Assembly: GCA_005843825.1 (NCBI GenBank)
Contig: SZXX01000009.1
Span: forward strand, 1-47,587
Direction: 5' to 3'
Source: Chlorobium sp.
Lineage (GTDB): Bacteria > Bacteroidota > Chlorobiia > Chlorobiales > Chlorobiaceae
Length of the DNA: 47,587 nt
The translations under genes were made by a program, and so were the position numbers. The notes beneath the pieces are model-generated. The model was not told the origin of the DNA. It ran no database searches and saw only the letters and a list, made by a program, of their open reading frames with translations. Shown piece by piece: positions 19,478-28,378 of the stretch; the first letter of the stretch is position 1; every line of letters begins with the position of its first letter.

Positions 19478-20269
19478 TTACTGTATCCGGACTTTTTCGA
19501 TGTGGTCCAGGAGTGCGCGGTTGAACTCCTCCGGTTGTTCCATATTCGAAATATGCCCGGCATCAGCAAGCAGCCGGAACTGTGCGCCCGGAATCCGGGA
19601 GCTTATGCTTTTATTTGTTTCAGGAGGGGTCGCTTTGTCAGCATCCCCTGCAAGCACCAGTACAGGGCAGTGGATGGTTGAAAGGAGCGCGCTAGCATCA
19701 GAGCGCATCATGATTGCCCGCATTGCTGCTGTAATGACCTTTGCGGGCTGCTTTCTGATGATCTCCTTTACGTTCGTAACCAGTTCCGGCTTTTTGATGT
19801 AGGTTGCGGCGGCAAAATAATTCGGTATCATGCGCCGTATTGCCTCTTCAGCTCCTGCAGTATCAACCGCTTGTATAAATTCCTCTCGTGTAGTTCTGGC
19901 CTCGGGGGCATCAGCTTCCGCACGGGTGTCACAGAGCACCAGAGATGCAGTTTTCTCAGGGTAAAGCCTGTAGAATTCAAATGCCTGATAGCCGCCCATT
20001 GAAAGCCCGACAACCGTTGCTTTCTCAATCTTGAGTGAATCAAGAAGGTTAGAAAGCTCATGGGCATAGTCGGTAAAGCTCCAGCTCTCTTTTTCCTCCG
20101 AGCCTTCAATGCCATAGGCGTTAGGTGCTATAACCGTATAGCCTGCTTTGCCAAGGGCTTCAGTCTGGGGCTGCCACATGGCTGCAGAGAGAGGAAAAGC
20201 GTGCAAAAGCAGTACGGCATGTTTTGCCGTGCTGCTTTTTGACGAGTTAGCGCTGATGAAAGTCAGCAT
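19478..20269 (-). CDS. Alpha/beta hydrolase
   Basis: The 263-residue product has the alpha/beta hydrolase fold: the LLLHAFPLSAAMW oxyanion segment near 20-34, the nucleophile elbow GLSMGG near 93, the late acidic LVLAGDADKATPP near 210 and the terminal AGHISNMEQPEEFN with the catalytic His. It resembles BioH/3-oxoadipate enol-lactonase-type esterases; the substrate is not evident. The YtxH-like gene ends upstream of it with a three-base gap, suggesting one operon. Confidence 0.9.
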   Translation of the reverse strand: MLTFISANSSKSSTAKHAVLLLHAFPLSAAMWQPQTEALGKAGYTVIAPNAYGIEGSEEKESWSFTDYAHELSNLLDSLKIEKATVVGLSMGGYQAFEFYRLYPEKTASLVLCDTRAEADAPEARTTREEFIQAVDTAGAEEAIRRMIPNYFAAATYIKKPELVTNVKEIIRKQPAKVITAAMRAIMMRSDASALLSTIHCPVLVLAGDADKATPPETNKSISSRIPGAQFRLLADAGHISNMEQPEEFNRALLDHIEKVRIQ

Positions 20270-20272
20270 ACA

Positions 20273-20596
20273 TCAGTTTTCCTGGGCTTTTGGATATCCC
20301 TTTATTTCCTTGATAATGCTGTTTGCTTCGTTGAGAATTTTCTTGGCTTCGTCACGGGCAGTGTCGATGATGTCCTGAGAGCGTTTTTTTGCATCATTGT
20401 TGTACACGCCATCGTTCTCATTGCTTTCGTAGAGTTCGGTTGCCTTGTCAAGCGCAAGTTTGACCTTGCCTGAAATAATCTGCTGGGTTTCAGTTCCTTT
20501 ATACGGAGCGAAAAGCAGTCCCATGATTGTTCCGACAGCGGCACCAAGCACTGCACCGAAAAAAAGCCCCTTGTAGTATTTATCCTGTTGTTCCAT
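20273..20596 (-). CDS. YtxH-domain membrane protein
   Basis: The 107-residue product has a glycine-rich transmembrane segment (about 9-30: GLFFGAVLGAAVGTIMGLLF) followed by APYKGTETQQIISGKV, the YtxH signature, then an Ala/Lys-rich amphipathic helix. These small proteins are common in Bacillota and Bacteroidota/Chlorobi and are often stress related; the function is unknown. It is followed after three bases by the hydrolase gene. Confidence 0.82.
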   Translation of the reverse strand: MEQQDKYYKGLFFGAVLGAAVGTIMGLLFAPYKGTETQQIISGKVKLALDKATELYESNENDGVYNNDAKKRSQDIIDTARDEAKKILNEANSIIKEIKGYPKAQEN

Positions 20597-20635
20597 AGTA
20601 CGATGAGGTTTTTGTTTTCAAGTAATATAAAGATT

Positions 20636-22045
20636 TTACTGCTTTAACATACTCATAATCTCTTCGCGGCATTCAACAATGCGCTCTACCAGATCCGGGC
20701 GGCAGAGAAGTCTGAATTTCTTGGTGTAGCGTTCAAAGGCGAGAATAAAGTCTGATCTGAATACCGACTCGTTCAGGTCATCAAACCGGATGTATTCCGA
20801 CTCAAGCTGCAGGTTGTAGTGGATGTGTTCGGAGCGGGTAGGATAGACCCTGAGCTCTTTTAAATCTGCATAATCAAAAATATCTTTTTTCGAGGGCGGG
20901 TCAATCAGTACCTCGTGACCATGCAGCCCGAGATGGTATCGCTTATTGAGGAGGTCGCAAATTTCAAGTTCCATCGCGCGGCGCATCTTGCTGTCAGCAT
21001 TATAGATGAACCAGCGCTCATCAGCCTGAGCAGAATCATCGAGGTAGGGTTGCACGGTTATTGCCCTCTTGTACACCCTGCGCATAAGGATGTCCTCAAG
21101 GAGCGCTCCAAGGGGATGGCTTTTTTCCGGTATAAGGTTTTTCAGTTCATGGAGCACCCTGTCATCGGCGTTGCCGTAAAAAAGTTCACGCATGGCCTCA
21201 GGTGACAGAAGCCCTTCGCTGGCAATATCCTGCAGAAGCCTGCGAAGCATAGCCGATAGAGCCCTGCTGGTATGATGCCAGTAGACGTTGCGCATCATCA
21301 TGTATTTTGCAAAAAGCAGGCTTTCAAGCGGCGCAATCCCCTTTTCAGTTATGGCAAAGCGTTCACGTTGCGGATCGGGCACAAATGACTCAATCAGCCG
21401 TTCAATATCGATGCTTCCATAAGGAATGTTGCAGTGGTGTGCGTCGCGCATCAGATAGTCCATTTTATCCGGGTCAAGTGTCCCGCTGATAAGTTTTCCG
21501 AACCGGGTTTCCGAACTGCCCGTAATCAGCTTAATGACCGATTCAGGCGATACCTTCCAATCCTCCTGCAATATTTCAGCTATTGTCGGGACCCCTTGAT
21601 TTTTCTCATAAATAAAGCGCGAGCAAAGCTCTTCATGATGTGAAAAGACCGGTTCAGTCCCGTCCAGGGGAATCTGTTCCTCAATGATATGGGCATGGGG
21701 AAAGTGCCCGATGTCGTGCAGCAGGCAGGCCGATAGCAGTAACCGGCAGTTTTGGTCGGTGAATGTAAAGCTTTCATCCTGCAGGTTGAGTGCCAGGGGG
21801 CTGGTCAGCATGCGCTGAAGAATCAGCTTCATCAGATGATAAACACCAATCGAGTGCTCAAACCGCGTATGAGTAGCACCAGGGTAAACCTGCTGCGAGA
21901 AGGAGAGCTGCCGTATTCCCTTAAGGCGGAGAAACGAGGGATGGGACAAAATCTTTTTCAATGGTCCGCTCAGGGGAATGTGTCCCCAGATGGGTATGCG
22001 GATAAATCCGCCGTCAGATTGAAAAAGCAGGTGTTCAGCTATCAT
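20636..22045 (-). CDS. HD-domain phosphohydrolase, dGTPase-like
   Basis: The product carries an HD metal site. The first His is in TRFEHSIGVYHLM and the HD pair is in LLHDIGHFPHAH, with a later conserved D in LDPDKMDYLMRDAHHCNIPYG. This order is that of the large SpoT/dGTPase-like HD superfamily whose members hydrolyse (d)NTPs. The substrate cannot be told. The ATG at 22045 (MIAEHLLF) is preferred; an in-frame ATG at 22069 adds eight residues. The product has about 469 residues. Confidence 0.88.
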   Translation of the reverse strand: MIAEHLLFQSDGGFIRIPIWGHIPLSGPLKKILSHPSFLRLKGIRQLSFSQQVYPGATHTRFEHSIGVYHLMKLILQRMLTSPLALNLQDESFTFTDQNCRLLLSACLLHDIGHFPHAHIIEEQIPLDGTEPVFSHHEELCSRFIYEKNQGVPTIAEILQEDWKVSPESVIKLITGSSETRFGKLISGTLDPDKMDYLMRDAHHCNIPYGSIDIERLIESFVPDPQRERFAITEKGIAPLESLLFAKYMMMRNVYWHHTSRALSAMLRRLLQDIASEGLLSPEAMRELFYGNADDRVLHELKNLIPEKSHPLGALLEDILMRRVYKRAITVQPYLDDSAQADERWFIYNADSKMRRAMELEICDLLNKRYHLGLHGHEVLIDPPSKKDIFDYADLKELRVYPTRSEHIHYNLQLESEYIRFDDLNESVFRSDFILAFERYTKKFRLLCRPDLVERIVECREEIMSMLKQ

Positions 22046-22273
22046 GAAATCTCCGGGGTTGCCAAGCAATGGGTTCGTTTTGTAAAAAAGATAAACAACA
22101 TACCAGGTTCATCAAACCGATTGCCGAAAGTGATGACAGCAAATGATCGATCTTTTAAGGTACATGGTATTTAAAAGAATAGTTAAGAAAGTTCTTGCGA
22201 TATGGCTGATTATTTTTGTATTCTTAGTGTGATAATGAAGTAAATATTTATCCACTCTAAGAATTCTATTGGT

Positions 22274-22975
22274 ATGCAAAAAATTATTATTACCGACTTT
22301 ACCCGGTTCTCTAATCCGAAGATTGTTTGCACTGCAGGAATTGATTTGACAAACGGCCAATGCATTCGACCCATGCCATACCTGAATGCAGTATTTTGTA
22401 AAAGCGAAAACATTGTTCCTGGTGCTATCCTGACGGGAGAATTTACTCCAGTTCAAAATCTTACAGCTCCACATCAGGAAGATATGTCTTACAAAAATCT
22501 ATCCTGTATGGGGCCCTGTACTTCTTCAGAGTTTAAGCTTGCGTTACATGCAGGATTATGTGATTCAGTAGAAAATGGATTTCAGATTGCATTGGCAGAC
22601 AATCAAAAGCACATTCCAATAAGTCATGCAATAGGGAAGTCAATAATCACAATAAAAATACAGCCAGATAAAATAGAAATTGTCGAAGGGACATACAATC
22701 AAAAGAAAATAAAGTTAAATTTTACTGATAATTCGGGTCGTGTTTTCAAATATATACCAATCACTGACCTTGGATTTCATGGTTTCGCTGAGAGTATCCA
22801 TCTGACTAACGGACTGGATACCTTGAACGAATTTATTTGTTCACAATCTGAAGTCTACCTGCGTTTAGGTTTGAGCCGACCTTGGGACAATGGCAAAATA
22901 AATGGGTATTGGATGCAGGTTAATGGACTATATACATTCCCTGATTACCATCATGAAATCAGGAGTTACCGCTGA
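22274..22975 (+). CDS. Putative dual OB-fold protein of a DUF488 cassette
   Basis: The 233-residue product begins with KIIITDFTRFSNPKIVC and the AGIDLTNGQCIRPMP motif, a pattern I associate with the dual-OB (DuOB) proteins found next to DUF488 genes; this assignment is from memory and tentative. The rest is beta-rich, consistent with two small barrels, and ends with a WDNGKINGYWMQVNGLYTFPD strand pair. There is no membrane segment. The base composition is more AT-rich than the flanking core genes. It heads a three-gene plus-strand cassette with two DUF488 genes. OB folds suggest nucleic-acid or nucleotide binding. Confidence 0.7.
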   Translation: MQKIIITDFTRFSNPKIVCTAGIDLTNGQCIRPMPYLNAVFCKSENIVPGAILTGEFTPVQNLTAPHQEDMSYKNLSCMGPCTSSEFKLALHAGLCDSVENGFQIALADNQKHIPISHAIGKSIITIKIQPDKIEIVEGTYNQKKIKLNFTDNSGRVFKYIPITDLGFHGFAESIHLTNGLDTLNEFICSQSEVYLRLGLSRPWDNGKINGYWMQVNGLYTFPDYHHEIRSYR

Positions 22976-23012
22976 TTGATGTCAGCATGCTCATTAAGCT
23001 GGTGCTATCGAG

Positions 23013-23624
23013 ATGAACGAAATTTATACTATAGGTCATTCCAATCATGACATCGCTGCGTTTATCGCGTTGTTGCGCCAGCATAATATCACAGCCCTCT
23101 GTGATGTTCGGTCTCGCCCCTATAGCCGATATGCACCGCACTACTCACGTGAAGCTTTGAAAAATGCATTGGAGGCCGCTGGCATAGCGTATATCTATCT
23201 CGGAAAAGAGTTGGGAGCTCGGAGTGACAATTCAGCCTGCTATAAGCATGGCAGAGTTCAGTATACGCTACTGGCTAAAGAACCTCTGTTTCTGGAAGGC
23301 ATAGATCGCGTCATTGAAGGGATGAAGCGATACCGCATTGCACTGATGTGTGCTGAAAAAGACCCTCTCGAATGTCATAGAGCGCTTTTGGTATCTCGAC
23401 AGCTTTTCGAGAGGGGCGTCCAGGTAAGTCATATTTTAGCCGACAGCTCATTGGAAAGCCATGAAGACCTGGAGTCTCGTCTTCTTGCGCTATGTAAATT
23501 ACCGGAAGGCGATATGTTTAATTCCAGAAAGGATTTTGTTGCAGAGGCATATGTATTGCAGGGAGAACGTGTTGCATATCAGGACGATGCGATGTCCAAG
23601 GAAGAAACGTTCTCGGTACAATGA
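23013..23624 (+). CDS. DUF488 family protein (first of pair)
   Basis: The 203-residue product starts with the DUF488 signature IYTIGHSNHDIAAFIALL, followed by LCDVRSRPYSRY near 29-40, the LGKELG turn near 63, and CAEKDPLECHR at 113-123. The Cys113/Glu115/Cys121-His122-Arg123 set is a conserved putative active site. DUF488 has no established reaction. It lies 37 bases after the dual-OB gene and its stop overlaps the next DUF488 gene by four bases. Confidence 0.9.
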   Translation: MNEIYTIGHSNHDIAAFIALLRQHNITALCDVRSRPYSRYAPHYSREALKNALEAAGIAYIYLGKELGARSDNSACYKHGRVQYTLLAKEPLFLEGIDRVIEGMKRYRIALMCAEKDPLECHRALLVSRQLFERGVQVSHILADSSLESHEDLESRLLALCKLPEGDMFNSRKDFVAEAYVLQGERVAYQDDAMSKEETFSVQ

Positions 23625-24055
23625 AGATTTTTACTATCGGCTTTACCAAGACAACTGCTGAGCAATTTTTCAACCGCTTGCGGCAGCCTGATCTCGTTCG
23701 GCTTATTGATATTCGGATGAATAACAGTTCTCAATTGGCCGGATTTACAAAAATGAAGGACTTGCAGTATTTCCTCCAGGTCATTAATAATATTGACTAT
23801 GTGCACCTGCCTGAATTGTCGCCTACTAAAGAGCTTCTTGATCAATACAAGAAGAATGGAGGCGACTGGGCTACATACGAAAGAGAGTTCCTGTCATTAA
23901 TGACTTCTCGACACATTCAGAATAACGTCGATAAGAATGTCATTGATGGCGGGTGTCTCCTCTGTAGTGAGGTGTCACCTGCACATTGCCATCGCCGTCT
24001 TGTCGCCGAATATTTCCGTGCAAAGTGGGGCGATGTCGAAATTGAACATTTGTAA
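23621..24055 (+). CDS. DUF488 family protein (second of pair)
   Basis: The 144-residue product begins MKIFTIGFTKTTAEQFF and keeps the IDIRMNNSSQLAGFTK motif and the CSEVSPAHCHR box (Cys115, Glu117, Cys123, His124, Arg125). It belongs to the shorter DUF488 subgroup with the R-x-N-x-S motif, distinct from its neighbour's R-x-R-P-x-S. The ATG overlaps the previous stop by four bases (ATGA), showing translational coupling. It ends 33 bases before the convergent radical SAM gene. Confidence 0.9.
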   Translation: MKIFTIGFTKTTAEQFFNRLRQPDLVRLIDIRMNNSSQLAGFTKMKDLQYFLQVINNIDYVHLPELSPTKELLDQYKKNGGDWATYEREFLSLMTSRHIQNNVDKNVIDGGCLLCSEVSPAHCHRRLVAEYFRAKWGDVEIEHL

Positions 24056-24088
24056 TAAACATCGTCCCAACGGTTGAAATCAAAGAAG

Positions 24089-25591
24089 TTACACCGCAGT
24101 TTTTCTTGCCTCTTTAAGATGCAGCCTGCAGACCTTGCGGAAATGGTGGCCATAGATGGCAAGTGTTATGGCATGCGGCAGTGCCTTGTGGCGGTTGAAA
24201 AATGTCCATATCAGCATCTTCCAGTACTGAAAACGTTCGCGCCCTACAACGCCGAGCAGCACTGTTGAACGGGCAAACGCAAGGATGTTGCTGAAGCGGA
24301 AGCTGCCATTGAGGGCAGGTGTCCGGTACTCACGAAGCAGGATCCGGATTCTTGTATAGTACTGTTTAGGAGCGTAGAGCTGCGTCATCATGTCGGTATA
24401 CCCCTTACGCAGAATCTCCAGATCCATTTTAGGAATAATGTTGGTATTGCTGTCGGCATTATCTCCGCTTGAATTGTGCAGTAGCCGACCCTCTTTTTGC
24501 ATCCGCTCGTAAAGCCTGGTACCGGGCAGAGCCTGAAGAATGCCGACCATGGCGGTTACGATTCCGCTTTTCTGGATAAATTCAACCTGCTTTTGAAAAA
24601 TTGACGGGGTATCGCTGTCAAAACCGACAATAAAGCCACCCTGGACCTCCATGCCTGCCTGCTGGATTTTTTTGATATTCCCGAGCATGTCTCTAGAAAT
24701 ATTATGCTCTTTTCCACAAGCTTCGAGTGCGGTATCATCAGGAGTTTCAATGCCGATAAAGACCTGCATAAACCCGGCTTGTACCATCAGCGACATCAGT
24801 TCTGGATCATCAGCCAGGTTGATCGAACATTCGGTAAAAAATTTAGTGCTTGATTTGCTGTTTTTTTGCCATTCGATCAAACGGGGCAGCAAATCTTTTT
24901 TCAGGTAACTTTTGTGGGCAATAAAGTTATCGTCCACAAAAAAGATGCTGTCACGCCATCCCAGTCGTTTAATTCCGTCAAGCTCTTCAATAATCTGAGC
25001 GCTTGTTTTTGTACGGATTTTATGGCCGAAAAGGGCTGTGACATTGCAAAAATCGCAACGGTAAGGGCACCCCCTCGAAAACTGTACCGCCATGGCGACA
25101 TACTTCTTTATGTCGAGCAGATGCCACTGCGGAGTAGGAGTACGGGTAATATCCGGAAAGAGTTCAGAGGTGTAGATTTTTTTAGGTGTTCCGTTCTTCA
25201 AATCTTCAAGAAAAGGCTCAAGCGTAAGCTCAGCTTCGTTCAGCACAAAATGATCGACGGTCGGAAAGGCTTCCGGTTCCGAAGTAAAAAGAGGTCCGCC
25301 CGCTACCACCTTCAGGCAAGAATTGTTGCAGAGCTCAATGATCTTTCTTGCAGATTCCTGCTGTACAGCCATGGCGCTGATGAATGCCATGTCAGCCCAG
25401 GCAATGTCTTTTGCCGTAAGGGTCGATACATTAAGATCAACCAGTTTCCGCTCCCAGCTTTCAGGCAGCATCGAAGCTACAGTTAACAGGCCAAGCGGCG
25501 GCAGAGATGCTTTCTTGTTTACAAACTTAAGGGCGTGCTTGAAGCTCCAGAAGGTGTCAGGGAATTCCGGGTAGATCAGAAGGATATTCAT
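24089..25591 (-). CDS. B12-binding domain radical SAM protein
   Basis: The 500-residue product has an N-terminal cobalamin-binding Rossmann domain (about 1-150), a radical SAM barrel with CxxxCxxC at Cys175, Cys179, Cys182 (RGCPYRCDFC), the RTKTSAQIIEEL segment, and a C-terminal DUF4070-like region. This layout is shared with B12-dependent radical SAM methylases such as HpnP and the chlorobial bacteriochlorophyll C-8/C-12 methylases BchQ and BchR. A pigment- or lipid-tailoring methylase is plausible given the chlorosome gene nearby, but the sequence alone does not say which. It is convergent with the DUF488 cassette. Confidence 0.9.
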   Translation of the reverse strand: MNILLIYPEFPDTFWSFKHALKFVNKKASLPPLGLLTVASMLPESWERKLVDLNVSTLTAKDIAWADMAFISAMAVQQESARKIIELCNNSCLKVVAGGPLFTSEPEAFPTVDHFVLNEAELTLEPFLEDLKNGTPKKIYTSELFPDITRTPTPQWHLLDIKKYVAMAVQFSRGCPYRCDFCNVTALFGHKIRTKTSAQIIEELDGIKRLGWRDSIFFVDDNFIAHKSYLKKDLLPRLIEWQKNSKSSTKFFTECSINLADDPELMSLMVQAGFMQVFIGIETPDDTALEACGKEHNISRDMLGNIKKIQQAGMEVQGGFIVGFDSDTPSIFQKQVEFIQKSGIVTAMVGILQALPGTRLYERMQKEGRLLHNSSGDNADSNTNIIPKMDLEILRKGYTDMMTQLYAPKQYYTRIRILLREYRTPALNGSFRFSNILAFARSTVLLGVVGRERFQYWKMLIWTFFNRHKALPHAITLAIYGHHFRKVCRLHLKEARKTAV

Positions 25592-25729
25592 TGCAGCATT
25601 AACTCCGGCAGTTCAGTTTGATGTTGTCTTATAAAGGAAATCGCAAACCAGAAGGGTAAGCTTCACTTGTATATATAAAACACTGAAAGGATGATAGAAA
25701 GTTGCATACATAGAATATATAAGCGCAGC

Positions 25730-26464
25730 CTAATATCTGTCAAGAGTAAATTTTTCGCCAAGATACATTTTTCGTACCTCCGGGTTGGAGGCTATTTCTT
25801 CCGGAGTACCATGCATAAAGATGCTGCCATCGAAAAGCAGGTAGGCGTGGTTGGTAATGGAGAGGGTTTCATGCACGTTGTGGTCGGTTATGAGCACCCC
25901 GATGTCGCGTTTGGCAAGTCCTTCGACAATCTGCTGGATATCTTCGACCGCTATAGGGTCAACTCCGGCAAAAGGTTCGTCAAGCAGGATGAATTTAGGG
26001 TTAAGCGATAAGGCTCTTGCTATTTCCGTACGCCGCCGTTCACCACCAGAGAGTGCATATCCCATGCTTTTGCGAATCCCTGCAATATTGAGATCTTCAA
26101 GCATCATATCGGTTTTTTCCTTCCTTTCCGCTTTTGAAAGGGAGGTGAATTCAAGTACACTCAAAATGTTCTCCTCCACCGTCAAGTTGCGGAAAACGGA
26201 GGCTTCCTGGGGGAGATACCCAATACCAAGCCTTGCCCGTTTGTACATTGGAAAGCGGGTGATATTGGTCGAATCAAGAAACACATCACCACCGTTAGGA
26301 CGTACAAGGCCGACGATCATATAGAACGTCGTGGTCTTGCCAGCGCCGTTCGGTCCGAGAAGCCCTACAATTTCACCCTGCTTGACCTCTATGGATGAGC
26401 TTTTTACAACTTCCCGTTTGTTGTAGATTTTTTTCAGTTTACTGCAGCTGAGGGTAGCTTTCAT
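25730..26464 (-). CDS. lptB: LPS export ABC transporter ATP-binding protein
   Basis: LptB powers extraction of lipopolysaccharide from the inner membrane with LptFG. The Walker A GPNGAGKT is at residues 37-44, Q-loop [11 protein letters not shown], signature [16 protein letters not shown], Walker [14 protein letters not shown] and H-loop [11 protein letters not shown] are complete. The [17 protein letters not shown] text is characteristic of LptB among ABC ATPases. The length of 244 residues is typical. No other lpt gene is adjacent. Confidence 0.94.
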   Translation of the reverse strand: MKATLSCSKLKKIYNKREVVKSSSIEVKQGEIVGLLGPNGAGKTTTFYMIVGLVRPNGGDVFLDSTNITRFPMYKRARLGIGYLPQEASVFRNLTVEENILSVLEFTSLSKAERKEKTDMMLEDLNIAGIRKSMGYALSGGERRRTEIARALSLNPKFILLDEPFAGVDPIAVEDIQQIVEGLAKRDIGVLITDHNVHETLSITNHAYLLFDGSIFMHGTPEEIASNPEVRKMYLGEKFTLDRY

Positions 26465-26611
26465 GCCGATGCAAAAAATGGTAATGTTTGGTGGCGCTAT
26501 GTCTCTTGTTGCAGACAGTTGACCAATGCTACAATGTACAATTTATAGAAAACATTGCATGGCAAAAGAAAGGGCAAAAGGGGTGTGGTGTGGAGTAATA
26601 ACGGGGAATAA

Positions 26612-26638
26612 AAAAACGAGGCGGAAAGCCTCGTTTTT
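26612..26638. terminator. Terminator between chlorosome gene and lptB
   Basis: A perfect 11-bp stem (AAAAACGAGGC at 26612-26622 with its complement at 26628-26638) has a GGAAA loop. Read on the minus strand it ends in T residues just after the chlorosome gene, insulating it from lptB. Confidence 0.88.
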
Positions 26639-26666
26639 AAAAGGAAGATGAATCGATTATCTCAAC

Positions 26667-26927
26667 TTAATCGTTGAATCGTTTCTCAATGTCTTTGCAT
26701 GGTTTGGCATAACCGGACACTTCAGGTGAAGAACCTCTCAATCCTGATGATCCCGATCCTCCGTTAATGAAAGGATAGGCATTAACAAGTAAACGTTTGG
26801 TTGTTTTCCCAACGTTCTCCAAAGCATCACCTACAACCCACCAATGTCCATCAATGAACACTTCCAACAATCTTCCGTAGGCTTCAGCCCCGCCGGTAAA
26901 AACTCCAGATATATTGCTCATGGCCAC
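26667..26927 (-). CDS. csmE: Chlorosome envelope protein of the CsmA/CsmE family
   Basis: The 86-residue product matches the CsmA pattern. A hydrophobic helix (EAYGRLLEVFIDGHWWVVGDALENVGK) contains the conserved GHW histidine (His28), which in CsmA ligates baseplate bacteriochlorophyll a. The C-terminal LRGSSPEVSGYA followed by a charged end is nearly the CsmA sequence. The changes (GHWWVVGD, a KTTKRL segment, the FND end) fit the CsmE paralogue better than CsmA itself, so the symbol is tentative. CsmA paralogues sit in the chlorosome envelope or baseplate that joins the antenna to the FMO protein. The gene has its own terminator and is probably monocistronic. Confidence 0.85.
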   Translation of the reverse strand: MAMSNISGVFTGGAEAYGRLLEVFIDGHWWVVGDALENVGKTTKRLLVNAYPFINGGSGSSGLRGSSPEVSGYAKPCKDIEKRFND

Positions 26928-27153
26928 TTGATTAAGGGTTGATTACATTCTTGATTGAATTTAAGTAATCCCGCCATTATAAAAAAATATTTTTATGTTC
27001 CTGCCCATTGCTATGTTTTTCCCTGGATTCTATTCTGCGTCGGAGGATTTTCGGTGTTTGTTTTTATTGAAACATTTTTTGTTTTAATAGTAACAGGTCG
27101 CTATATTCTTAAGAAATATCAGTAAATCAAATGCAGGGGGGGGAATGGGTGCA

Positions 27154-27540
27154 ATGCTTGAGCCTCAGGTGCTCGCATCTAACGATCGAGGCGCTTTAGC
27201 CAAAATGGTTTTAACGTTGTTCGACCACTGGAACCTGACTACAGAGGATCAGGCACTGCTTTTAGGGCTTGCCTCAACTAACCGGGCGGCGTTATCTCGT
27301 TACCGCAAGGGTGAACCGATAGGAGCCAGTCGTGATCAGTATGACCGAGTCGGTCATTTGCTGGCTATCCATAAGAATCTTCGCTTGCTGTTTCCAAAAA
27401 ACCGGGAACTCGCTTATCGCTGGATTTCGACCCGGAACAAAGCTTTTGATAATCTTACTCCTGTGGAAGTGATCAAAGAGTGGGGGTTCGCAGGTCTTTT
27501 GCTGGTGCGCTCCTATCTGGATCATGCGAAAGGAGTTTGA
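27154..27540 (+). CDS. Xre/MbcA/ParS-type antitoxin
   Basis: The product resembles antitoxins paired with RES toxins. An N-terminal helix-turn-helix-like part (about 15-50: [24 protein letters not shown]) is followed by the toxin-binding domain ([39 protein letters not shown]), which has the MbcA/ParS motif. Two starts are possible. The ATG at 27145 lies one base after a run of eight G residues, too close for ribosome binding. The ATG at 27154 is 10 bases from that run, so it is preferred. The RES toxin gene follows at once. Confidence 0.88.
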   Translation: MLEPQVLASNDRGALAKMVLTLFDHWNLTTEDQALLLGLASTNRAALSRYRKGEPIGASRDQYDRVGHLLAIHKNLRLLFPKNRELAYRWISTRNKAFDNLTPVEVIKEWGFAGLLLVRSYLDHAKGV

Positions 27541-27545
27541 CTGGT

Positions 27546-28262
27546 ATGGACCAGTTATTTTCACATCTCGCTATAGCTGATATTCATCAGGGCCTGTTCC
27601 GTAACATCGTTTCGTTGAGAGAGAGTGTTGATCTATTCGACGATTTGACTGATAATCCTGAGGAGCGCCTCATGGCGCAACAGGTTGAATTCCATTCGAA
27701 ACCGCAACCGTATCAATCAAACTTTCCGGAAATCAACCGTCCATTTGAAGATGCTCTATGGTTCAATGCTATAACCTGGCCATTCAAAAACTGGCAGGAG
27801 AGCCGTTTTTCTGATGGTTCATTCGGTGTCTGGTATGGTAGCGATACGGTAGAGACGACTGTCTATGAATCCGCATACCACTGGAGTGCGGGATTCCTTC
27901 GCGATGCAGGCTTCGACAAGGAAGAGTCCGTCGTTATCGAGCGCAAGCTCTACAATGTGGCATGCGATGCGGCACTGCTGGATTTTCGCGAGGTCGCTCA
28001 CCGCTATCCCGGTCTTTCGCATAAAACCGATTATAGCTTCACTCATGCAGTCGGAGCAAGGATCCATCGCGAAGGTCATCCCGGTCTGCTCAATATGGCG
28101 GTAAGGCATGAAGGGGGCGTGTCGTATGCGATTTTTAATCCCAATGTCCTTTCCAGTCCTCAACACCATAGCCAGCTCACATATCGTCTTCAAAACGGAT
28201 ACATCTCCGTAGAAGAAACCCCCGGAATTACATGGTTAAAAATAAAATCAGACCTAAGTTGA
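27546..28262 (+). CDS. RES-domain toxin
   Basis: RES toxins degrade NAD+ and are ADP-ribosyltransferase-like. Family features visible are the early [37 protein letters not shown] (the R..DG..GVWY..D...T..E block, with the Glu at the NAD site) and a conserved late [17 protein letters not shown]. The ATG at 27546 follows a good AAAGGAG site and gives 238 residues; an upstream in-frame ATG would overlap the antitoxin and adds no family sequence. It is five bases downstream of the antitoxin, the usual antitoxin-first order. Confidence 0.9.
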   Translation: MDQLFSHLAIADIHQGLFRNIVSLRESVDLFDDLTDNPEERLMAQQVEFHSKPQPYQSNFPEINRPFEDALWFNAITWPFKNWQESRFSDGSFGVWYGSDTVETTVYESAYHWSAGFLRDAGFDKEESVVIERKLYNVACDAALLDFREVAHRYPGLSHKTDYSFTHAVGARIHREGHPGLLNMAVRHEGGVSYAIFNPNVLSSPQHHSQLTYRLQNGYISVEETPGITWLKIKSDLS

Positions 28263-28378
28263 GGGCTTTTTTATGTCTGATCGCTCAGGTCAGGTATCAA
28301 TGAGGATGGATTGTATGAGCTGAAAAATGCTTATACTTTGTACAATATACGGTAACACAGAAGGAAGGAGAGATAATC

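Noticed and set aside
23917-24268. Frames overlapping the DUF488 and radical SAM 3' ends
   Set aside because: They are shadows of two well-supported convergent genes and show no motif.
28248-28296. Seven-base inverted repeat after the RES toxin (ATCAGAC/GTCTGAT)
   Set aside because: Loop of over 20 bases makes it a poor terminator; not reported as a feature.
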